Shown: positions 41,301 to 49,504, counted from the stretch's first letter. The stretch is 64,000 nt of DNA from Micromonospora sp. C31 (GCF_018070575.1 NZ_JAGPXN010000015.1:62001-126000), one strand, 5' to 3'. Numbers and translations: made by a program. The notes: a model not told the origin generated them from the letters alone.

Positions 41301-44300
41301 AGGAAGTGCGCCACCAGGCGGGTGCCGTCGCGCTGGCCGGCCTCGGCGAGGGCGGTCAGCCAGCCGGTCGGGCCGAACAGGACGTGCGCCCGACGGGGCA
41401 TCGGCAGCACCCCGGCGAGCCGGCCCCGGGCGGCCACGTCGATCAGGTGGGCGAGGTACTGGCGGCGCAGGATCTCCACGGCGGACAGGAAGCAGCCGGG
41501 CGGAACGATCTGCCCGGCGATCATGTCTCTCGGCTCGGTCAGGTAGTAGCGGTCGCGATCGGAGCGGCCGACCAGGGTGAGCACGAGGGCGTTGCCGCTG
41601 CGGCGGCCGGCGCGGCCGGCCCGCTGCACGTAGTTGGCCGGGCCGTGGGGCAGCGATGCCAGCACCACCGCGGAGAGCGCCCCGATGTCGATGCCCATCT
41701 CCAGGGTGGGCGTGCACGACAGGACGTTCGGGTCGGTGTAGCGCTGCCCCTCGCGGAACTGCTTCTCCACGGTCTCCCGCTGGGCGCGGGTGAGCATGCC
41801 GGTGTGTTCGCCGGTCACCACCCGGAAGACGCGGCTCTCCAGGTAGAGGCGCCGGTAGTAGTCGTCCGGCGCGGTGTCGTCGTGGGCGGCGCGCAGCCGA
41901 CCGCGGCAGCGGTACTGCCGGCACGGCTGACCGGTCCAGTCGGCGACCCGGTCGGGGTGCTCGGTCTGCTGCCAGTGGCAGGTGTCGCAGCCGACACCGG
42001 CGCGTACGGCGTCGTCGTCGGTGAGCCGGGTGACCCGCAGGTGGCCGGGGAGCACCCCGTACACCGTGTTGCCGTCGTCGGTGTCGGCGGCGGCGACGAT
42101 CCCGGCGGCGGCCAGGGCCGGCAGCAGCCGGGAAAGGTAGCCGGCGGTGTCGCCGGGGTCGAGGCCGAGGCAGCGCGCCGTCCAGTCCTGGTACCAGTTG
42201 CCGCGCGCGGTGACCGCGTCGAACTCCGAGCGGGTCTTCGGCGTCGCCAGCAGGAACGCGGGCGCGGACAGCCCCTTCGGGAACGCCGGCATGCCGGCGG
42301 GCCGGCCGCCCCAGACCTGCCACCGGGTGCCGCCGCGCCGCAGGTACGGCACCAGCCACTCGTGGTAGACGGCCCCCCGGGCCCGCAACCGCTCCAGCAG
42401 GCCCCGCACGAACGCGAGGTAGCGGGCGGCGTCGGGCGGTGTGGCCCCGAGCTGACCGGCACCCGTGAGGTGCACGTCCCGGCAGATCGCGGCGGCGGCG
42501 GCCGGGTCGTCGAGGGCGACCTGGACGGCCACGCCACGGGTCAGCTCCAGGGTGCGGCCCTGGCGGGAGCGCAGGCCGGTCTCCATCACGGTGGCGAAGA
42601 CGAGGCGTTCGGCGATCAGCGTCCAGGTCTCCCGGCTGCCGTTGTGTTCGCCGGCGAGCAGGCTGTCGACGCCCGGCTGGTCGTGCAGGTCGGGCGGCAC
42701 CACGGTGGAGAGGACGGCCGGCTCGGCCGCCGCCTCGACCATCCGGACGACGAGGTCGTCCAGCCCGATCGTCTCCCCCGGGTCGAGCTGGTCGGCGAGC
42801 AGGGACCGCAGGCTGAAGGCGTACGACCGGTTGGCGACGAAGCCGGCGCGGTGCGCGGCGTCCTGGACCGAGTCGTTGAACAGCAGGGTCTTCTTCTCTG
42901 CCTCGTCGAGTTCGCCGCCGGTGAAGAGCTGGGTGATCGCCACCGAGGCGAGGGTGGCGAGGCCGGCGCCGAGGAAGCGGATGCCGTGGTCCAGTTCGCA
43001 GGACGGGCAGCGGTCCTTCTCCGCCGCGTCGATGGCGGTGAGGTCGCCGAGCACCACGATCGCGTCGTCGTTGCGCTCCCGGTCCTTCTGCGGGTCGAAG
43101 GGGCGCACGCGGCGGCCGTACTCCAGCACCAGCAGGCCGGCCGGGCGCTGCCGTACCTCGTCGTCGGTCGCGGCGATCAGCGCGCGGACGCGGCGCTTGT
43201 CGCGGCCCACGCTGGCCCGGTAGATCTTGTCGGGGTCGGTCTCCAGTTCCTGCGGGTCCTTCTCCGGCGACAGCGCCGTCCAGCCGGAGCGGCCGCAGTG
43301 CCGGCAGTACACGGCCGGCAGCCGCGGGTGGCGGGTGTCGGCCACCACGAGGTCGGCTTCGGCGGCGTACGGGTCCAGCTCGCGGGGCGCCTCGCCGAAC
43401 CAGCCGAAGGTCGCCTGGTGGGAGGTGCCGCGCAGCAGCCGGGAGACGGCCCGGACCCACAGGTGCGTCTCGATGTTGAGCAGCGGTCGGTCGGGGTCGT
43501 CCGGGTTGCGGGCCACCGACAGCAGGCCGACGAAGCGGGCGAGGGCCCGCGCGGTGATCTCGGGGCGGGTCTTCATGGCACTGCCCCACCCGGTGGCGTT
43601 CTTGCGGGGCAGCACCTCGATGACCTCGTCGAGGGTGCGCGGCGCCGAGCCGAGCGAGTCGAGCACCGCCTTGGTCAGGGGATGGCGCCGCAGCAGTTCG
43701 CCGAGGCGGGCCGGGTCGTGCAGGCACGGCTCGCCGAGCACCAGCTCGGCCACCTCGGCCATCATCCGCCGCGGGTCGCGGCCGTCGACGGCGACGATCT
43801 GCTCGGGGGTGGGCAGCGGCAGGCTGAAGTCCTGGTGGCTGATGAACTCGCCGGAGGCGTAGCGGTCCTCCCCGACCAGGGACGCGGCGTCGAAGGCGAC
43901 ACCGAAGACCTGCTCGGCGACCTCGCGGATCGCGACCCGGCCGTCCAGGCCACCGCCCTCGCCGAGGGTCGCGGAGGTGGCCACCGGGCAGATCGGCCCG
44001 AGCGGGCGGCCCGGCTCGTCGAGCCCGAGCGCGGCGGCGAGGCGGCGCAGCAGCATCGCCACGTCGGTGCCCTGCGCGCCGTCGTAGGTGTGGAACTCGT
44101 CGAGCACCACGTACGCCGGTGCGGCGCCCTCCCACAGCGGCAGGTCGTCGGCGCGCTGGAGCAGCAGGTCCAGCATCTTGTAGTTGGTGATCAGGATGTC
44201 CGGCGGGGTGCGCCGCATCTCGGAGCGCTTCGTGAACACGTGCCGGTACTCGATCTTCGCGACATCCCCGATGTAGAGGCCGGCCGTGACGCCGGCGAGC

Positions 44301-44770
44301 GCCGGATCGGCGAGCATCTCGTTGAGGCGCTGCGTCTGGTCGGTGGCCAGGGCGTTCATCGGGTAGAGCAGGATCGCCTTGATCCCGGCCCGGCCCTGCT
44401 GCCGCTGCCGGCGGCAGTGGTCCAGCACCGGGATCAGGAACGACTCGGTCTTGCCGGAGCCGGTGCCGGTGGTGATCAGTGTCGGCTCGGCCGCCCTGCC
44501 CCTGGTCGACAGCCGGGCGAACGCGCGCGCCTGGTGCGACCAGGGGGTGAAGTCGGCCGGCGCCCAGTCCAGGCCCGCCCGCCAGTCGTCCGCCGCCGTG
44601 CGGAAGGGGGTGCGGATGCGCAGGTACGGCCCGCGGAAGATGCCCTGCTCCGGGTGGGAGAGGAAGCCCTCCAGACCCTGGCGTACGCCCTCCTCGGTCA
44701 GGCCGAAGGTGGTGGTCAGGTATTGGGTGAGGTTCCGACGCAGGGTGTCGGCGGCGATGGTCGGCCTCAT
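38345..44770 (-). CDS. Giant DEAD/DEAH (SF2) helicase with DUF1998 and Vsr-like nuclease region
   Basis: The 2141-aa protein starts with SF2 helicase motifs: TGTGSGKTES (Walker A, 101-110), LDEFHTYDG (a DEFH version of DEAH, about 220), VATSATLGEGG, and a helicase C-domain with RAGRAGRRSG. Around residues 1500-1660 is a DUF1998/MrfA-type zinc region, with CDCRHE and CHRCLLRH among its cysteines. Residues about 1700-1820 (RPDVHF, VAVYLDGFKYHA, DDAEKRARLRAHGYLVF) look like a Vsr/DUF559-type PD-(D/E)XK nuclease. The size and domains recall DruE of Druantia and fused DrmA-DrmB of DISARM. The start is ATG 44770. It is coupled to the UvrD-like helicase gene. Confidence 0.83.
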   Translation of the reverse strand: MRPTIAADTLRRNLTQYLTTTFGLTEEGVRQGLEGFLSHPEQGIFRGPYLRIRTPFRTAADDWRAGLDWAPADFTPWSHQARAFARLSTRGRAAEPTLITTGTGSGKTESFLIPVLDHCRRQRQQGRAGIKAILLYPMNALATDQTQRLNEMLADPALAGVTAGLYIGDVAKIEYRHVFTKRSEMRRTPPDILITNYKMLDLLLQRADDLPLWEGAAPAYVVLDEFHTYDGAQGTDVAMLLRRLAAALGLDEPGRPLGPICPVATSATLGEGGGLDGRVAIREVAEQVFGVAFDAASLVGEDRYASGEFISHQDFSLPLPTPEQIVAVDGRDPRRMMAEVAELVLGEPCLHDPARLGELLRRHPLTKAVLDSLGSAPRTLDEVIEVLPRKNATGWGSAMKTRPEITARALARFVGLLSVARNPDDPDRPLLNIETHLWVRAVSRLLRGTSHQATFGWFGEAPRELDPYAAEADLVVADTRHPRLPAVYCRHCGRSGWTALSPEKDPQELETDPDKIYRASVGRDKRRVRALIAATDDEVRQRPAGLLVLEYGRRVRPFDPQKDRERNDDAIVVLGDLTAIDAAEKDRCPSCELDHGIRFLGAGLATLASVAITQLFTGGELDEAEKKTLLFNDSVQDAAHRAGFVANRSYAFSLRSLLADQLDPGETIGLDDLVVRMVEAAAEPAVLSTVVPPDLHDQPGVDSLLAGEHNGSRETWTLIAERLVFATVMETGLRSRQGRTLELTRGVAVQVALDDPAAAAAICRDVHLTGAGQLGATPPDAARYLAFVRGLLERLRARGAVYHEWLVPYLRRGGTRWQVWGGRPAGMPAFPKGLSAPAFLLATPKTRSEFDAVTARGNWYQDWTARCLGLDPGDTAGYLSRLLPALAAAGIVAAADTDDGNTVYGVLPGHLRVTRLTDDDAVRAGVGCDTCHWQQTEHPDRVADWTGQPCRQYRCRGRLRAAHDDTAPDDYYRRLYLESRVFRVVTGEHTGMLTRAQRETVEKQFREGQRYTDPNVLSCTPTLEMGIDIGALSAVVLASLPHGPANYVQRAGRAGRRSGNALVLTLVGRSDRDRYYLTEPRDMIAGQIVPPGCFLSAVEILRRQYLAHLIDVAARGRLAGVLPMPRRAHVLFGPTGWLTALAEAGQRDGTRLVAHFLALFGDSVLPEAAEQLRQFAADGVVHRAKETGEAWEARLSDLRRRLQEIATARGTLVASDPDHAREIRMLKAEEGAVRRRLRDIGGAAAHSTLVEFGLLPNYALIDTRTDLEATLTWEEQRDGDRRFHSELREYARPARQALTEIAPGNSYYVRGYQHEISGLDVGPVDRPAYEQWRVCAQCGYVRTHLAKEDTSACPRCEDRGIADHGRLFQVLQPTRVYSRDKRDDARIRDDSDDRTRRFYATTTAVDIDPAKVESSWRHARDTFGVDYSRHAMIRHFNLGAQRYDRAADLFAGEEVRINRFHTCTSCGGTTVDGLPTDSQQLAAQASGATVGPGAEHHRPWCAYRRSAATPDTHVELILAHELETEALRILIPAATALVQERLQSFAAAIRLGIAAKYGGEPAHLQTVAATMPDGQSDGTRNFVVVYDTQPQGTGYLHRLARSDEFRTVLELARQRIADCDCRHEAKPVCHRCLLRHARNEHFALMSRDEALGMLDRLLDTWDVQEGTRTDEISLIHQVESELELQFLTKLLALGEIPGSGLRIERRRDHDGARIADLRFISDGGQKLTHWQMKLQNTVRGTRPDVHFTRLDAPSPEVAVYLDGFKYHATPRHNRLADDAEKRARLRAHGYLVFAATWDDVKTWGNAEESGRWMPYGGVCRQAARENYRRFLPGADPDELEDTVWANPVDQLMRFLADPDLTRWQRRAEATVWGMLKQAEANSGTDSGGVSQRLLAALRAEPMPATTARHIMVARSRDNADCPLTVVVDGRSRPLPTFSALTVIDDLPAAVAGEAHRKRWAAWLTWGNVIQFLTNGGGDAGQLALSALDAFDPASMAVTEGTGLALTRRALPLDEETATWLGVASQPAATRPDPVDDESPWREVVQYLDRDESTLELLVRQLAQQNLPAPIVGYELGDQAWPAELAWPDRRIAVVLTGPPGDPEAADRDRAYAEAGWHARTAREWSVEELAAQLAANGGESR

Positions 44771-44858
44771 GAGCGGATCACCCGGGGCATGCTACGTCAG
44801 CATCCACTGTGGTGGTTCGACCTGCCCTGAAGAAGGTTTACGGGAGCAAGTCGGATTT

Positions 44859-45761
44859 GTGACACCACTTGCTGTCGATCATCGCCTACGCTGCGACGAC
44901 TTGAGGCCGAGCGATAGGCGCATCACTTTGCCGGATATCGATAGCACCGAGAATTACATCTGCAAGCAGTGCCGGGTAATCTGCAGGCTGAAGGACGGAG
45001 CCTGGGTTCATCCGGAGCCCTGGGCCACGCTCAAGGCCCGGCAGGTGTGCGCGCACCCGGCGCCACTGCGGCCCGCAAAGCCGCGGGAAATGCAGTCCGG
45101 GTCCATGCCCTTGTTCAAGCGCGACAAAATCATGCGGGAAGAGCAGCTACGAAACCTCGTGGTTGACCATGGAAGTGCGATCGAGGTCGCCACCGTGGGC
45201 TGCTACCAAAAGCACTTGACCGCCCGCGCCCACCCGCGTGGTTGGGGTTATTTGGCCAGCAACGGTCACTACGGATTCGGCGCAACCACGACCCAGATAT
45301 GCTTCGATGGGCCTGGCGAGCTGGCAGCGGAGGCACGAGCGCTCTTCTGGGCGATCCGGAAGCTGGTGCCACTGTATCGCATCACTTTGCTAACTGATTA
45401 TCCCCAAATCGCAAACATGGTCGAGGCTTGGCGCAGCGGCGATCATTCGGCAATGCCACCGGGATACGACATGACCCCAGGCAAGTCCGGGTACGAGCGC
45501 AAGCTTGTCCTTGCTGCTCGAAAAGTGCACGAGCACACCGACTCTGTCGCCGTCCGCCTGGTGGACGACTACGCCGACACGGCCCTCGGTCGGGGCGCCA
45601 ATGAGCTGTCAATCATCGGCTGGAAGTGCTCCGCCCGAGAGATCACCAAATCTGAAGCTGAAGTTCAGGCGCTTACTGCGGCAAGCGCGGCCCTTGGTGT
45701 CGAACCTGTCCTTGTCACCCGCGACGGTCAGGTCGACAACGCGGGCGAGGATAACGAATAG
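44859..45761 (+). CDS. RNase H-fold protein with N-terminal cysteine motif
   Basis: The 300-aa protein begins with a short Cys/His region (RLRCDD, ICKQCRVIC, then VCAHP), possibly a zinc site. Residues about 105-290 follow the RNase HI fold: GWGYLASNGHYGFGA hairpin, AEARALFWAIRKL helix with the second acidic residue, and TDYPQIANMVEAW with the third. A late ANELSIIGWKCSARE segment occupies the N-D-A position. The first catalytic Asp of the family is replaced (ATVGCY where TDGS is usual), so nuclease activity may be lost. Start GTG 44859 is tentative. Base composition is clearly less GC-rich than in the helicase next door, suggesting acquisition. The RAMA-CBS gene follows 51 bases later. Confidence 0.65.
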   Translation: MTPLAVDHRLRCDDLRPSDRRITLPDIDSTENYICKQCRVICRLKDGAWVHPEPWATLKARQVCAHPAPLRPAKPREMQSGSMPLFKRDKIMREEQLRNLVVDHGSAIEVATVGCYQKHLTARAHPRGWGYLASNGHYGFGATTTQICFDGPGELAAEARALFWAIRKLVPLYRITLLTDYPQIANMVEAWRSGDHSAMPPGYDMTPGKSGYERKLVLAARKVHEHTDSVAVRLVDDYADTALGRGANELSIIGWKCSAREITKSEAEVQALTAASAALGVEPVLVTRDGQVDNAGEDNE

Positions 45762-45812
45762 GCACACCTACCCTTACTCCCACCTCAGCCACCACCTGGA
45801 GCAACAGCAGCA

Positions 45813-47222
45813 ATGTCGAACAATTCTTTTCGCCCACGACGAAAGCACCTGCTTAACGGCCGGCGGGTCCGCATTTCCGATCTGCTTGACGCCGGTCTAC
45901 TGAAGCCCGGCGACGAGCTCTTCTTCCAGCAGCGCATCGGGGACGAACCGCATCAGGCTTCGGTCACTGACCGAGCCAGGCTGCGACTCCAGGACGGTCG
46001 GGAATTCACAACTCCCTCCCGGGCCGGCGCCACCGTGGCGGGACGACGGGCGGTCGCGGGGTGGTCGGCCTGGCAGGTGGGACAAGCCGGCCCCACCCTG
46101 CATCGGCTTCGGTTGGAGCTGCTTCAGGACGTCGCCAAGGAGGTCAGCGCAGACCAGGACACCTCCGAGGAAGAGGCCGAGGCGGTCCGCCACCGCTTCG
46201 CGACACTGGAGGCAGCACGGGCGGCAGCCGAGTCGGGGCAGCCCCGGTCGTTCACGGTTCGTGAGTTCATCGGCCTGTGGGGACTGGAGGACCGGGACCG
46301 GATGGCGACTACCCAGGTCGAGGCGGACCTGGCCAATCATGGCCTGACGACCAGCCCTGACTTCCGAGCCGTCAGCCTGGACCGGATCATCCGGGTCGTG
46401 ATGCTCCCCGAGCAGGAGGAGAGCGAAGATGAGGTTAACGATTCCGGCAGTACCGTCGTCGAGGCGACTGCCGACGAGCTCAGCGAAGAGGGCGTCAACA
46501 TCGGTTTGACGCTGGAGAACCTCTTTCCACATCGAATGTCGCTGGTATCGGTGCCTCCTTCGGCTAGCTTCGAAGAGGCGATCACCGTAATGCAGATCAA
46601 CGACTACTCGCAGGTCGCTGTGCTGGCGAACTCTCATCAACTCTACGGCTCGGTCTCCTGGGAGTCGATTGCCGCCGCGAAGCACCGGAATCCGAATGCC
46701 AGCTTCAGCGACGCCATAGTTCGAGAAGCCCGCGACCGTGTGTTCGACTACGACACCCGACTGCTGGACGTGCTGGGCACGTTGCAACAGCACGGCTTCA
46801 TCTTCGTCCGTGACGACCAGCGGAAGATTAGCGGGATCGTCACGGCCGCCGACGTGGTACGCAAGTACGACGAGACCGCCACGCCCTTCTTCCTCATCGG
46901 TGAGATCGACCAGGAGTTGCGGCAGCTGATCGTGAACACCTTCGACGAGGAGACGGTCAGGAAGGCGTGTGTAGATGCGAAACTTACCTTCAAGTCCCTG
47001 GACACCATGTCCATCGGCCAGTACCAAGCCGTCCTCGACAACGCGGCGTGCTGGGGACAGCTTGGTTGGCCCTTGAACCGAGGACGGTTCATCGAGCGAC
47101 TGAACGAACTGCGCAAGGTTCGCAACAACGTCATGCACTTCAACCCTGATCCGGTCAGGCCTGCGGAGGTCGCGAAATTGCGCAACTTCCTCAGTCTGAT
47201 TCGCCTCTACATCGGTTCATGA
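45813..47222 (+). CDS. RAMA-domain, CBS-pair and HEPN-like protein
   Basis: The 469-aa protein has three parts. Residues about 14-95 fit the RAMA (restriction-system modified-DNA reader) domain: VRISDLLDAGLLKPGDELFF, then ARLRLQDGREFTTPSRAG and GWSAWQV. The middle (about 235-350) is a CBS pair (FEEAITVMQINDYSQVAVL, then VLGTLQQHGFIFVRDD and GIVTAADVV), which senses adenosyl nucleotides. The C-terminus (about 355-469) is helical with LNELRKVRNNVMHFNPD, the R-x4-H/N pattern of HEPN (Swt1-like) RNase domains. The inferred logic is modified-DNA reading plus nucleotide sensing controlling an RNase. A GGAG site precedes ATG 45813. Confidence 0.78.
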   Translation: MSNNSFRPRRKHLLNGRRVRISDLLDAGLLKPGDELFFQQRIGDEPHQASVTDRARLRLQDGREFTTPSRAGATVAGRRAVAGWSAWQVGQAGPTLHRLRLELLQDVAKEVSADQDTSEEEAEAVRHRFATLEAARAAAESGQPRSFTVREFIGLWGLEDRDRMATTQVEADLANHGLTTSPDFRAVSLDRIIRVVMLPEQEESEDEVNDSGSTVVEATADELSEEGVNIGLTLENLFPHRMSLVSVPPSASFEEAITVMQINDYSQVAVLANSHQLYGSVSWESIAAAKHRNPNASFSDAIVREARDRVFDYDTRLLDVLGTLQQHGFIFVRDDQRKISGIVTAADVVRKYDETATPFFLIGEIDQELRQLIVNTFDEETVRKACVDAKLTFKSLDTMSIGQYQAVLDNAACWGQLGWPLNRGRFIERLNELRKVRNNVMHFNPDPVRPAEVAKLRNFLSLIRLYIGS

Positions 47223-47432
47223 CATGTCAGCGCAGAATCGCGGTCGCGACGGTCGATTCGACGCATCGCGGACCTGAACGTCGGCGTCGCACTAATTGAG
47301 TCAAAGGCCAGCCAGGAAAGACCCAGACCGACGGCAGCCGAGCGTCCAGGGTCACCCGAGCCAAAATCTACCGACTTCCATATACCTGCTGCTGGGCTAA
47401 CGGCAGCCGCCGTTCAACGATCTGGCCGGGAG

Positions 47433-47456
47433 TCCCACTCGGCTGGTCGAGTGGGA
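47433..47456 (+). promoter_or_regulatory. Hairpin overlapping the ribosome binding site of the gene at 47471
   Basis: TCCCACTCG (47433-47441) pairs with CGAGTGGGA (47448-47456) across a 6-base loop. The right arm runs into the purine-rich Shine-Dalgarno stretch GGGAGAGGGAG (47453-47463). When folded, it would hide the first part of that site and could dampen or regulate translation. It might instead be a terminator for the RAMA-CBS gene 210 bases upstream. Confidence 0.45.
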
Positions 47457-47470
47457 GAGGGAGTTTCAAC

Positions 47471-48184
47471 GTGACGATCCAAGGAGACCAAGGCATGGCA
47501 ACAGGTGGCCCCGGCGGGCCGGTTTCGGAAGCAGCCGTACCTGGACAGCGGATTCTCGACTTGGTGGACAAGGCAATCGCCGCTCAGAGCCCTCTGGTAC
47601 GCAAAAACATCGCGCGGGCACGCCAGCGGAATCCGGATGTCACTCCTACACAGGTGATCCGCAATTTGGAGCGGATGTACGTCAGCGCTTTGACCGGGAC
47701 GGGTGCTGCCGTGGGAGGAGCTGCAGCCGCTCCCGGCGTCGGCACCGGGGTCGCACTCGCACTCTCGGCCGGCGAGGCTCTCTCCTCCCTTGAGCTGAGC
47801 GCCCTCTTCGCGCTCTCTGTCGCCGACATCCACGGAGTCCCCATCGACGAGGTCGAGCGCCGTCGAACGATCGTGATGGGAATCATGCTCGGTGGGTCTG
47901 GCTCCGCCACCATCACCAAGGTTGCCGAGCGGACAGGGCAGCACTGGGGACGTCAGGTCGTCGCCAAGGTTCCAGCTGAGACGTTGCGTCAGATCAACAA
48001 GATCCTGGGGAAACACTTCGTCACGAAGTACGGGGCCAAGCAAGGGATAATCGTTCTCGGTCGGGTGGCACCGTTCGGCATCGGCGCGGTAATTGGTGGC
48101 GGCGCCAACGCCGCCCTCGCCACTCTGGCTGTGCGGGCCGCTCGTCGCGCATTCGGCCCACCCCCGGCGTCCTGGCATGGCTGA
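47471..48184 (+). CDS. Hypothetical protein with glycine-rich hydrophobic segments (EcsC-like outline)
   Basis: The 237-aa protein starts with GTG after GGGAGAGGGAG. After a polar N-terminus it has a Gly/Ala-rich hydrophobic region (GTGAAVGGAAAAPGVGTGVALALSAG, residues 77-102), then LELSALFALSVADIHGV, a helical middle and a C-terminal glycine-rich hydrophobic stretch (GRVAPFGIGAVIGGGANAALATLAVRA). This resembles EcsC-family and other small actinobacterial proteins of unknown role that associate with membranes. A hairpin overlaps its ribosome binding site. It follows the RAMA-CBS gene on the same strand and shares its lower GC content, so it may have arrived with it. Confidence 0.6.
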   Translation: MTIQGDQGMATGGPGGPVSEAAVPGQRILDLVDKAIAAQSPLVRKNIARARQRNPDVTPTQVIRNLERMYVSALTGTGAAVGGAAAAPGVGTGVALALSAGEALSSLELSALFALSVADIHGVPIDEVERRRTIVMGIMLGGSGSATITKVAERTGQHWGRQVVAKVPAETLRQINKILGKHFVTKYGAKQGIIVLGRVAPFGIGAVIGGGANAALATLAVRAARRAFGPPPASWHG

Positions 48185-48437
48185 CAGACATCCGCCGGCC
48201 ACCGTCCGCGACGGCGGCCGGCGGTTGACCCTGCACATGCTGGCCGAGGACGACGCGGTGACATTGCTGCTCGACGTCACCGCCGAGTACCGCACGGGCC
48301 CTCGATGTCGCAGCGGGCGAGGATCCGCGATGGTAACCGCCGTTGTGCAGCAGCCGTCACCACAGGACACCGTCAGCGCCACTCCTGTGGGATGTCGAGT
48401 TCCGAGAGGGTGGACGAGGCATCCTGCAGGGCCGTGA
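48177..48437 (+). CDS. Possible short gene overlapping the end of the previous one
   Basis: An 86-codon frame starts at ATG 48177, 8 bases inside the preceding gene. Its first 30 codons look protein-like (RDGGRRLTLHMLAEDDAVTLLLDVTAEY). The later part is low-quality and overlaps the SUKH-like gene on the other strand from 48373. It may be a truncated gene whose 3' end was lost. I recognise no family. Confidence 0.25.
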   Translation: MADRHPPATVRDGGRRLTLHMLAEDDAVTLLLDVTAEYRTGPRCRSGRGSAMVTAVVQQPSPQDTVSATPVGCRVPRGWTRHPAGP

Positions 48438-48903
48438 GGAGGTCAGTGAAAGTGGGCGTCACGGCCCGCCAGGAGATCTGGGGGGAGTCCGTCCAGATGT
48501 CGGACGCCACGACCCGTGGATCGGCCGCGTCTGTGCGGTAGTCCAAGGCTAAGGCCACGTCGTCACCAGCGTACTCGTTGACCGCGATGAGGACGGCCTG
48601 GTCGACGTCGAGCCACGGCATGTCGGGCGGATGTTCCGAGCGACTGCCACGAGTCATGCGGAACAGCTCGCAGATCGAGCTGTCGTCGGCGATGTGGTCC
48701 AGGGCCGCGTTCTCGAACCATATGGAGTAGAGGTTCGGCATGAACATCAGAGGTTCTTCGAACCAGGGCATTAGTTCATGGAGAGCCTGGCGGCCTGGGT
48801 GCAGCCACCTACCTGTCTGCAGAAGCGATGCAAGCGCCTCGGGCAAGCGCAGACCACGCACAGTCCATTCCAGTGGGTCGGGGAGGTGTTGTGACTCTGT
48901 CAC
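48373..48903 (-). CDS. SUKH/SMI1-KNR4-like protein
   Basis: The 176-aa acidic protein starts with GTG 48903 after GGAG. Its layout (LPEALASLLQTGRW, PWFEEPLMFMPNLYSI, ALDYRTDAADPRVVASDIW, SPQISWRAVTPTFTDLLTAL) follows the SMI1/KNR4 (SUKH) fold, where a final helix reads FxxLLxxL. SUKH proteins commonly act as immunity proteins against contact-dependent or secreted nuclease toxins. No partner toxin is visible beside it, so it may be an orphan immunity protein. The family call rests on pattern only. Confidence 0.6.
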   Translation of the reverse strand: MTESQHLPDPLEWTVRGLRLPEALASLLQTGRWLHPGRQALHELMPWFEEPLMFMPNLYSIWFENAALDHIADDSSICELFRMTRGSRSEHPPDMPWLDVDQAVLIAVNEYAGDDVALALDYRTDAADPRVVASDIWTDSPQISWRAVTPTFTDLLTALQDASSTLSELDIPQEWR

Positions 48904-49080
48904 CGTCTCCGTCCTCGTCCAGGCTGGTCGACGTCAGGTCACCATAGCTCGTCGCAGGCCGAATACCTCGCGGGCGATTCAGCGTTCGCATCCGCGACAA
49001 CGACGAGAGAGGCTGAGTTCGAGCTGACGGGCAGTGGGCTGGGTAGAGCATCATGGACCAGCCCACCGGCCCCCGTTCAA

Positions 49081-49227
49081 CTAGCCGGTGATGACCGGCC
49101 AGGCATAGGCCAGCAGGGCGCACGCCGCCCCGAGCAGGGCGAGCGAGACACCCCTGGTGGGCAGGGGCAGCGCGGCGAGCACGAGCAGGATGACCGCGAC
49201 GATGTAGAGAAACGCCTGCGCCGACAT
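49081..49227 (-). CDS. 48-residue two-helix membrane protein
   Basis: This tiny gene begins at ATG 49227 with GAGGAGAG about 6 bases upstream. The protein is almost entirely hydrophobic: AFLYIVAVILLVLAALPL, a short PTRG turn, then LALLGAACALLAYAWPV. It is thus two membrane helices in a hairpin. Such small proteins are frequent in actinomycetes and have no assigned role. An in-frame upstream extension to 49362 is low in complexity and lacks a site. Confidence 0.7.
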   Translation of the reverse strand: MSAQAFLYIVAVILLVLAALPLPTRGVSLALLGAACALLAYAWPVITG

Positions 49228-49504
49228 GGCACTCTCCTCAGGTGGTTGGCTGACGGGCGGTGCGATCCCTACCCCCGCCGACCCGATCACGAAACCCGTT
49301 CCCGCCCGGACACCTGGTCTTCCACTCCTGTCGTCGCCACCGACACCCGCGCCATCCGACATGGACCAACCGGGATCACTCGCACAGCAGATAGCATCGA
49401 CGTCGACAGTTACCTGACTGGCGCTTTCCGTCGCGGATCATGCTGATGAACTGCCGAAACTCCAGACTGCGCGACCGCGTGGTCGATTAGCTGGAAGAGG
49501 GCAC

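Noticed and set aside
41225..44830. Plus-strand open frame of 1201 codons
   Set aside because: Antisense to the giant helicase, with low-complexity composition and no ribosome binding site. It is a codon-bias shadow.
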